A stretch of DNA of 7,644 nucleotides from Elusimicrobiota bacterium (GTDB taxonomy: Bacteria > RUG730). Below are positions 1 through 4,349 of this stretch, piece after piece. Position 1 is the first letter of the stretch. The number at the start of each line of letters is the position of its first letter. The notes below the pieces were generated by a model. That model was not told where the DNA came from, did no database searches, and saw only the letters and a program-made list of their open reading frames with translations. A program made the position numbers and the translations under genes. The stretch lies in contig JAIRLV010000136.1 in assembly GCA_031259185.1 (NCBI GenBank), forward strand, positions 1 through 7,644, read 5' to 3'.

Positions 1-596
1 ACCCCTCCAGCATGAACTCCTACTTGTCTAAACTTTTTAATAATTTTAGGACACATATCTATACTATCTTTATGTTCTAAATAAAGATTATACATAGATT
101 TATTATCCTTTAATTTTTCAATATTTTGTTCCCAACTAATTGTATCATCAAAACATTTACAAAATTCATTACTTTTTTGAAAATCGATTTTTTCTTTTCT
201 TAAAATATCCTTTAATCCTGAAAGCAAACCTATTTCGCTATAAGTTCCCACAGAAATTACGCATTCTTTCCCATATCTATTTTCAAGATATTCTTTAATA
301 AGTGGCTTTCCGGCATTGGTATAATCAATGTCAACATCAATCCCACCAGCTCCTCCGGCTCTTGCTTGCTTTAATTCTATTGGTATAGATAAATCTACTG
401 ATTTAATCAATCCAAGTAAAAATGGAATTACTCCATTTTTTATTTTGTCTTTATTATAAATTAAGTCTTCAACTAAATCAATTCCATTTTCGTAAGCAAT
501 TTTAGCTCGATAAAGCTCTTGTCCCAATCTTTGCTTAAGATTGGGAAATTTTTTTATTTTCTTTAAACAATATTCTTTTAATTCTTCATAATTCAT
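1..596 (-). CDS. DNA polymerase III alpha, C-terminal half of a split polymerase (partial, runs off left edge)
   Basis: Reading the minus strand from ATG at 596 gives 198 codons plus two bases, open to the window edge. Residues 86-92 read IDVDIDY, matching the DnaE palm motif PDFDVDF, so this chain carries the first two catalytic aspartates (D87, D89; E. coli D401/D403). It stays collinear with DnaE: EYLENRYGKE (102-111), then GTYSEIG...LKDILR (117-133, compare ITFGTM...IRDVGR), then VGVHAGGV at the edge (compare AGKHAGGV). The third catalytic aspartate, fingers and later domains must lie beyond the window. Residues 1-85 have no obvious counterpart at this place in canonical DnaE. The start is fixed by a strong AGGAGG five to six bases upstream. 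It is the third gene of the P1 operon, after the MazG-like and 51-aa genes. Its partner is the 415-aa chain at 1042-2289. Assignment to DnaE is by motif recognition; that the two chains assemble is inference. Confidence 0.88.
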   Translation of the reverse strand, partial: MNYEELKEYCLKKIKKFPNLKQRLGQELYRAKIAYENGIDLVEDLIYNKDKIKNGVIPFLLGLIKSVDLSIPIELKQARAGGAGGIDVDIDYTNAGKPLIKEYLENRYGKECVISVGTYSEIGLLSGLKDILRKEKIDFQKSNEFCKCFDDTISWEQNIEKLKDNKSMYNLYLEHKDSIDMCPKIIKKFRQVGVHAGG

Positions 597-600
597 TATA

Positions 601-606
601 CCTCCT
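601..606 (-). promoter_or_regulatory. Strong ribosome binding site of the polymerase C-half
   Basis: A perfect AGGAGG (in AAGGAGGT) sits 4 bases before the ATG at 596 and overlaps the stop codon of the 51-aa gene by one base. It is the strongest ribosome site in the window. It shows that the C-half is initiated independently rather than made by readthrough or splicing. Confidence 0.8.
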
Positions 607-761
607 TATCTCTTTCGATTTTTTATCATTCTTCGTCTTTTCCAAATTGATAAATATTTATTCTTTCTTACTGGATTTTTATTTTCAATTCCTAAAGCAC
701 CAAAAAGTTTATCAAGAATTGTATCATAATATTTAAACGCTAATTCTTTTTCTTTATTCAT
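606..761 (-). CDS. Small basic protein of unknown function (51 aa)
   Basis: A 51-codon frame starts with ATGA overlapping the TGA stop of the MazG-like gene, and ends inside the ribosome site of the polymerase C-half. The first half is mildly acidic and probably helical (MNKEKELAFKYYDTILDKL). The second half is strongly basic: residues 32-51 contain VRKNK, WKRRR and KNRKR, which suggests contact with nucleic acid. A GAGG lies about 10 bases upstream of the ATG. The tight packing on both sides supports a real gene. I do not recognise the family. Its place between a nucleotide-pool enzyme and a polymerase subunit hints at a replication accessory role, but that is guesswork from context. Confidence 0.6.
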   Translation of the reverse strand: MNKEKELAFKYYDTILDKLFGALGIENKNPVRKNKYLSIWKRRRMIKNRKR

Positions 762-1003
762 AATTTATTTTCCTCAACTTCACCTTTTTTATAACATTCT
801 TCAATAATTTTTTCTACTTCTTTTATACAACGTTTAACATCTTTTATTTCTTCTTCTAATAAGAAAAAATTAAAAACTTTCTTTTTTGGATGATAATTAT
901 TAAGACCAAATCTTTCAATTTTCATACAAACTTTTATAACTTCGCTACATTCTTCAGCTAATCTTACAAATGGACTGCCCACTTTACAATATTCTTTATT
1001 CAT
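758..1003 (-). CDS. MazG-like nucleoside triphosphate pyrophosphohydrolase (81 aa)
   Basis: MazG-type all-alpha NTP pyrophosphohydrolases cleave (d)NTPs to the monophosphate and pyrophosphate, using Mg2+ held by an EExxE plus ExxD signature. Here E17-E18-x-x-E21 (RLAEECSEVIK) is followed by a helix with ERFG (30-33) and then E52-x-x-D55 (LEEEIKDVKR), the expected order and spacing for a short phage MazG-like protein. At 81 aa it is a minimal single-domain form, likely to work as an oligomer. It is the first gene after promoter P1. The ATG lies six bases past the TATAAT box, so the transcript probably begins at the start codon and there is no room for a Shine-Dalgarno site. Its TGA stop overlaps the next ATG. 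The likely role is sanitising or remodelling the nucleotide pool during phage replication. The domain call is good; the substrate is unknown. Confidence 0.72.
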   Translation of the reverse strand: MNKEYCKVGSPFVRLAEECSEVIKVCMKIERFGLNNYHPKKKVFNFFLLEEEIKDVKRCIKEVEKIIEECYKKGEVEENKL

Positions 1004-1009
1004 ATCTTT

Positions 1010-1043
1010 ATTATATTCCTTATTTACATTTTGTCAAGAGGTT
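1010..1043 (-). promoter_or_regulatory. Promoter P1 (TTGACA - 16 - TATAAT), predicted leaderless
   Basis: On the minus strand TTGACA (1032-1037) and TATAAT (1010-1015) are separated by 16 bases, both perfect sigma-70/sigma-A consensus. The -35 lies in the 14-base core AACCTCTTGACAAA (1030-1043), which is shared exactly with P2 and P3. The core overlaps the TAA stop of the polymerase N-half (1042-1044). The normal start point seven bases past the -10 box falls on the A of the MazG-like ATG (1003). Confidence 0.82.
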
Positions 1044-2289
1044 AATAATAATCTATAATAGAATCTGATAATCGTGAATTACTTACAAATCTTTCAAATA
1101 TAAGATTGTTTTCTATTCCATCCATTTGCCAATCAATTATATTTAAGCAACAGCAAACTATGGAACCTCCCGCGCTTCCTCTAGCTGGCCCACGCCATAT
1201 ATCATTCTCGTTTGCAAATTTTGCCATATCGTTTAATAAAAGAAAATATCTTGACACACCTTTTCTAATAATTAATTCAAGTTCTGTCTTTACTCTTTCT
1301 CTATATTTTAACGGACAATCTTCATATTTATCAACACCAAAATGCTTCATTAATCCTTGACGAGTTAATTTCATTAATTCTTCATCTTCATCAAATGCTT
1401 GACGCGGCAATAACATCTTATTTCGTTCTGGAAAAATAAAATTAATTTTATTTAAAATATCAATTGTATTTTTACACCAACCCTCTATTTGATAATTGGA
1501 ATAATCATATTTAAACCATTGATTTTGCTCTTTAAAATCATTTATATTATGTAAATATAAATGATGACATTGAAATTGTTCACCAACTTCTTTATCGTCA
1601 TCGCTTCTTAAATAAAAAGAAAACTCTTGTACTTTACCACCATCTTTATCAATATAATGTGAATCGGCTGTAAGTATAATAGGAACTCCGTTTTTATTTG
1701 CTATATCAATTAACCATTGGTTATATTTTTTTTGAAATTCCATTTCATTTATTTGAAGTTCAGCATAAAAATTATCTTTAAAAACTTCTAAAAATTTCAA
1801 AAATAATTTTTCAGCTTCATCTTCTTTTTCTTCTGCCAATAAATTAGCAAAACCAGACGAAGAACAAGCCGAAGAGACAATTAACCCTTTTGAATATTTA
1901 AATAATTCCTCAAAAGAATTTCTTGGTTTATAATAAAAATGTGTTTCATCTTTATTTGCTTCGTAATTTAATCTAAGTAAATTACGATAACCTTCATCGT
2001 TTTTTATTAAAAGAATTACGTGATTATTTTTTTGTCTTATTCTTTTCTTTTTTTCATCATATTCTTCTAATTTATCTATACAATAATTTTCAATGCCAAA
2101 AATAGATTTAATACCAAACTTTTTACAAGAATTATAAAATCTTATCCATCCGCCACACATTCCGTGATCGGTTAAAGCTATTCCAGGCTGATTTAATTCA
2201 GCTGCTCTTTTAACTAAATCTTCTGGTGTATCAAGGGCATCATATAAACTATAAATAGAATGATTATGAAGATTTACAAAATTTTCCAT
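1042..2289 (-). CDS. DNA polymerase III alpha, N-terminal half: PHP domain plus first part of the palm (415 aa)
   Basis: This is the front part of a DnaE-type replicative polymerase. The PHP domain (about 3-270) retains what look like all nine metal ligands: H8, H10, D17, H42 (TDHG), E67, H90, C142, D209 and H211. It may therefore be an active proofreading exonuclease, as known for some bacterial DnaE PHP domains. The palm begins with RVKTELELI (332-340) and YFLLLNDMAKFA. The GPGRGSAAGS-type motif is present as GPARGSAGGS (367-376), then comes ERF (399-401). The chain ends at SDSIIDYY, exactly where DnaE has its catalytic PDIDIDF. Canonical DnaE chains run past 1000 residues, so this is a fragment. 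The remainder resumes at 1-596. The start is the only ATG that keeps the PHP motif near the N-terminus; the ribosome site is modest (AAAAGGA, or AAGAG close by). It is the last gene of the P2 unit, 10 bases after the methyltransferase. Polymerase activity would require the C-half. Confidence 0.9.
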   Translation of the reverse strand: MENFVNLHNHSIYSLYDALDTPEDLVKRAAELNQPGIALTDHGMCGGWIRFYNSCKKFGIKSIFGIENYCIDKLEEYDEKKKRIRQKNNHVILLIKNDEGYRNLLRLNYEANKDETHFYYKPRNSFEELFKYSKGLIVSSACSSSGFANLLAEEKEDEAEKLFLKFLEVFKDNFYAELQINEMEFQKKYNQWLIDIANKNGVPIILTADSHYIDKDGGKVQEFSFYLRSDDDKEVGEQFQCHHLYLHNINDFKEQNQWFKYDYSNYQIEGWCKNTIDILNKINFIFPERNKMLLPRQAFDEDEELMKLTRQGLMKHFGVDKYEDCPLKYRERVKTELELIIRKGVSRYFLLLNDMAKFANENDIWRGPARGSAGGSIVCCCLNIIDWQMDGIENNLIFERFVSNSRLSDSIIDYY

Positions 2290-2299
2290 AACTCTTTTG

Positions 2300-2953
2300 T
2301 TATCCTTTTAAGATTTTATGAACTTCTTCAAACAATTTATTTTCTTTCTTTTTAAAAATAAAGTTAGGTGAAAATTCTCCATAGGCGGTATGTATTAACT
2401 GCCATTTTTGTTTATCGTAGTCATAATCTAAGCAAGATATATCATAATCTTTATTTTCTTCTGGTTCTAAATATGGCAATTGAAACAATTTAAAATCATT
2501 TTTAATATTAGTTATAAATCTAATTTTAATTGTTTTTTTGGGATAACCCTTTGGGCGTAACCAATCGTTTATTGCGAAAGATTTACTCCAATACGAAAAA
2601 ATAAATGGTCTAAAATAAGCATAATGAGGAGTAAAATGTGAAGAAATAAAAATATATCTATTATACCTTATTAAATTAAGAAATTCTTTTATTTTTGAAA
2701 ATGGAGGATTAGTTATTACTACTGGATTATCAGTAATATAATCAACTTCCTCCATTTTATCATAACACTCTACATTTATTTCATTATCTTTTAAATATTT
2801 AAATATTTCACTTTCTTGTGTATCACAAGGACAAATAATTCTTTTTTCCTTTTTAAGTAATGGAATAAAATCTTTTAAAAATAATTCTGCTGTTTGATAT
2901 GAAGTATAATATTCATCATCAATATTATTATACTTACTTCTACTTTTTAACAT
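2300..2953 (-). CDS. M.EcoRI-like adenine-specific DNA methyltransferase (217 aa)
   Basis: The protein resembles the M.EcoRI family of N6-adenine methyltransferases. An N-terminal DEYYT (13-17) matches the family's DEFYT. A segment IICPCDTQESEIFKYL (39-54) corresponds to its S-adenosylmethionine region (CNCDDPxESNFxKYF type). The catalytic motif is NPPF (82-85) in the context ITNPPFSKIKEFL. M.EcoRI itself is about 326 aa; this form is about a third shorter, mostly through compact loops and a short C-terminus. It follows the membrane-protein gene by 12 bases and precedes the polymerase N-half by 10. No EcoRI-type nuclease is adjacent, so in this window it is an orphan. Plausible roles are protecting phage DNA from host enzymes or marking DNA for replication or packaging. 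The family call is by motif recognition; the target sequence cannot be read from the protein. Confidence 0.75.
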   Translation of the reverse strand: MLKSRSKYNNIDDEYYTSYQTAELFLKDFIPLLKKEKRIICPCDTQESEIFKYLKDNEINVECYDKMEEVDYITDNPVVITNPPFSKIKEFLNLIRYNRYIFISSHFTPHYAYFRPFIFSYWSKSFAINDWLRPKGYPKKTIKIRFITNIKNDFKLFQLPYLEPEENKDYDISCLDYDYDKQKWQLIHTAYGEFSPNFIFKKKENKLFEEVHKILKG

Positions 2954-2965
2954 TACACTACTCTT

Positions 2966-3250
2966 TTAAATTTCAAATTTTTTGTTAGTTTGATTTAAGC
3001 TATTTATATAATTTAAATTTGCTAACATTTGTTTCATATTTAATTCATTAATTTGTTTTGAATCTTCTTTATCCTCAATTCTACATCTTTTATTATATTC
3101 AAAAATTTCTCTATTTAATTTTTGTATTTCCTTACTATAACGAGTGGTTTCACTATTAAAAGTAATATTTACAAGCAATGAAATAAAATTTATTACTAAT
3201 AAAATTATACTAATATTTAAATATATTGTAAATAATTGTTCTATCGTCAT
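2966..3250 (-). CDS. Small single-pass membrane protein with a coiled-coil-like tail (94 aa)
   Basis: I chose the ATG at 3250 because it forms an ATGA overlap with the TGA stop of the gene before it. An in-frame ATG six codons earlier lies inside that gene. Residues about 6-31 (LFTIYLNISIILLVINFISL and onward) form one hydrophobic segment. The rest is a polar, charged helix-rich tail (SKEIQKLNREIFEYNKR), likely a coiled coil. No signal-peptide cleavage site is evident. The topology recalls phage holin or membrane-anchor proteins, but no family is recognised and lysis genes are not expected here. It could tether a replication or modification protein to the membrane; this is inference only. Confidence 0.65.
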   Translation of the reverse strand: MTIEQLFTIYLNISIILLVINFISLLVNITFNSETTRYSKEIQKLNREIFEYNKRCRIEDKEDSKQINELNMKQMLANLNYINSLNQTNKKFEI

Positions 3251-3768
3251 ACTGCTAATTTCTCCCATACATTTTTTTCTGTTAATCCTTTTTCATAAAC
3301 ACTTTGTATTAATTGTTCGCTATGATTATTAATATCATAAAAATAAAAATTAGAATTATAACTAATAACAAGAATATTATCTCTTATAGAACATACTACA
3401 ACTTGGCAATCCCCATTATTAATATTATTTGTTTTCATATTGTTTTTTATCATTTTTTTATAACAATCTTCTAAAAGCAATCTATTAATTTTAGAGAATA
3501 AAAACTTTTTTTTATTCTCTATTTTTGGTTTATCTTGAGTTTCATCTATTGTTGCATCTTCATATTTATATTGTTTAAACCCTTCTTTTTTACATAAATC
3601 TTTAAAAGTCATTTTTACTTTTTTTGCTTGTTCTTGTTTTTCTAAAAAATCTTTATATAAACATTCACAAGCATAAAAAGATTTAGTATTTACTTTTATA
3701 ACAAATAAATCTTTTTTAGCAATCTTTATTTTTGCGCTAACAAATATATTTTCTGGAGTTAATTTCAT
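3247..3768 (-). CDS. Protein of unknown function (173 aa)
   Basis: The frame is open further upstream to an ATG at 3861, but that would overlap the preceding gene by about 97 bases. The ATG at 3768 makes an exact ATGA overlap with that gene's stop and is preferred. The protein starts MKLTPENIFVSAKIKIAKKD, has a Lys-rich centre (about 85-125) and ends with an alternating hydrophobic stretch (CQVVVCSIRDNILVISYNSN) that looks like beta strands, then a helix. It has no membrane segment and no catalytic motif I recognise. There is no good ribosome site directly before its start. A GGAGG about 24 bases upstream serves a five-codon mini-frame (MSLAI) whose TGA overlaps this start, so translation is probably by coupling or re-initiation. 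Confidence 0.62.
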   Translation of the reverse strand: MKLTPENIFVSAKIKIAKKDLFVIKVNTKSFYACECLYKDFLEKQEQAKKVKMTFKDLCKKEGFKQYKYEDATIDETQDKPKIENKKKFLFSKINRLLLEDCYKKMIKNNMKTNNINNGDCQVVVCSIRDNILVISYNSNFYFYDINNHSEQLIQSVYEKGLTEKNVWEKLAV

Positions 3769-4034
3769 ATTGCTAAACTCATAAAAATAAGCCTCCACCA
3801 CGCTTCTGGAATTACCGAAAAATCCACAGAAAGAATATTTAATTCTAAGAATGGAGTACAAAATTTACGAAAAAGTTGAAACGGAACTCTATTAAATTTC
3901 TGAATACAATCATTAAGAGCTATTTGCTCTTCTTCTGTAAATTTTCTATTCTCGCAAACTGCGGTAAGAATAAGGTTGACAACATCTTCAACCTTTGTAG
4001 ATTTTGTAGCATTAATTACATCTTGTGTAGTCAT
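3765..4034 (-). CDS. Protein of unknown function (89 aa), first gene of the P2 operon
   Basis: The start is well supported: AAGGAG lies 8 bases before the ATG at 4034, and promoter P2 lies just upstream. The protein looks mostly helical: VEDVVNLILTAVCENRKF, then TEEEQIALNDCIQKF, then an aromatic-rich C-terminus (VIPEAWWRLIFMSLAI). It has no obvious signal peptide, cofactor site or family signature. Its TGA stop overlaps the ATG of the next gene. Its position as first gene of the unit leading to the methyltransferase and polymerase N-half suggests a replication-phase function, with no direct evidence for a specific one. Confidence 0.65.
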   Translation of the reverse strand: MTTQDVINATKSTKVEDVVNLILTAVCENRKFTEEEQIALNDCIQKFNRVPFQLFRKFCTPFLELNILSVDFSVIPEAWWRLIFMSLAI

Positions 4035-4092
4035 AGGTGCTACTCCTTTAAAAATTAAAATAAGACTTCATACGAAATCTTTTATACCTTTA

Positions 4093-4131
4093 ATTATATC
4101 AAGCAAAAAAAGTTTTGTCAAGAGGTTGTTT
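4093..4131 (-). promoter_or_regulatory. Promoter P2 (TTGACA - 17 - TATAAT, extended -10)
   Basis: TTGACA at 4116-4121 and TATAAT at 4093-4098 on the minus strand have the optimal 17-base spacing. TG precedes the -10 box by one base (TGATATAAT), giving an extended -10. The upstream core AACCTCTTGACAAA (4114-4127) matches P1 and P3; P2 and P3 share 18 bases (AAACAACCTCTTGACAAA, 4114-4131). The start point should be near 4086, giving an untranslated leader of about 50 bases that ends with AAGGAG (4043-4048) before the ATG at 4034. Confidence 0.85.
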
Positions 4132-4133
4132 CT

Positions 4134-4151
4134 ATTTTTTAATTAAAAAAT
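4134..4151. repeat. 18-bp perfect AT palindrome between tRNA-Ser and promoter P2
   Basis: ATTTTTTAATTAAAAAAT reads the same on both strands. It lies four bases beyond the tRNA 3' end. It could form a weak hairpin helping to end the tRNA transcript or expose its 3' end, or act as an AT-rich UP-like element for P2. It has no GC stem, so it is not a typical intrinsic terminator, and such palindromes arise easily in DNA this AT-rich. Confidence 0.35.
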
Positions 4152-4155
4152 TATT

Positions 4156-4245
4156 CGGAGAATCTGGGATTTGAACCCAGGGAAGACATTTCTATCTTCG
4201 CTTGATTTCAAGTCAAGTGCATTAAACCAGCTCTGCCAACTCTCC
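4156..4245 (-). tRNA. tRNA-Ser (anticodon UGA)
   Basis: On the minus strand the 90-base molecule folds as a type II tRNA. The acceptor is GGAGAGT with ATTCTCC and discriminator G (4156). The anticodon stem CTTGA/TCAAG encloses the loop CTTGAAA, with anticodon TGA at 4208-4210. The long variable arm has stem GAAGA/TCTTC, and the T arm is CTGGG-TTCAAAT-CCCAG. The long variable arm plus the UGA anticodon identify serine (reads UCA). CCA is not encoded and must be added after transcription. It is a lone tRNA, lying between the homing endonuclease unit and P2. A phage-borne tRNA of this kind usually compensates for codon demand or for host tRNA cleavage; which applies here is unknown. Confidence 0.95.
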
Positions 4246-4246
4246 A

Positions 4247-4342
4247 TTAATCATAATCTTTACCAGCAAAAAATATTATAAGTAATATTCCCCCAATAAA
4301 AATAATAATTTGTATTATATCATATACGAAAACTTTCCATAT
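4247..4342 (-). CDS. Possible 31-aa membrane peptide with non-ATG start
   Basis: A frame fills the gap between the homing endonuclease gene and the tRNA. It reads WKVFVYDIIQIIIFIGG and continues ILLIIFFAGKDYD before a TAA one base from the tRNA 5' end. The product would be one membrane helix (about residues 9-26) with a short charged tail, a common design for small phage membrane proteins. The frame has no ATG, GTG or TTG; the best candidate start is ATA at 4342, with GAGGGG upstream inside the end of the previous gene. Length alone is weak evidence in DNA this AT-rich, so it may be chance or carry a rare start. Confidence 0.3.
   Translation of the reverse strand: MWKVFVYDIIQIIIFIGGILLIIFFAGKDYD
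4314..4322 (-). promoter_or_regulatory. Possible extended -10 promoter for tRNA-Ser
   Basis: TGATATAAT on the minus strand is a perfect extended -10 element about 70 bases upstream of the tRNA. No recognisable -35 lies 17 bases further up. It could give the tRNA its own transcript in addition to readthrough from P3. AT-rich DNA yields such matches by chance. Confidence 0.3.
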
Positions 4343-4349
4343 TTTTAAC

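Noticed and set aside
1-1065. Split intein joining the two polymerase halves
   Set aside because: The N-half stops within its own palm with no intein N-fragment after it. The C-half's leader lacks the usual HN/C or HN/S junction before IDVDIDY (it reads ARAGGAGGIDVD). Splicing cannot be invoked from this sequence.
342-1065. Group I or II intron in the polymerase gene
   Set aside because: The interval holds a perfect promoter, two tightly packed reading frames, a strong ribosome site and an in-frame coding leader. I see no intron core elements, although I could not run a covariance-model search.
1042-1065. Sequencing frameshift or simple nonsense mutation causing the polymerase break
   Set aside because: The two parts are separated by about 720 bases containing other genes and an independent start, so a single base error cannot restore one frame.
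3769-3861. Longer start (ATG 3861) for the 173-aa protein
   Set aside because: It would overlap the upstream 89-aa gene by about 97 bases, whereas the ATG at 3768 gives an exact ATGA overlap.
4048-4071. Seven-codon upstream frame (MKSYFNF) in the P2 leader
   Set aside because: Its stop overlaps the ribosome site of the 89-aa gene, but it has no ribosome site of its own and such short frames are common in AT-rich leaders.
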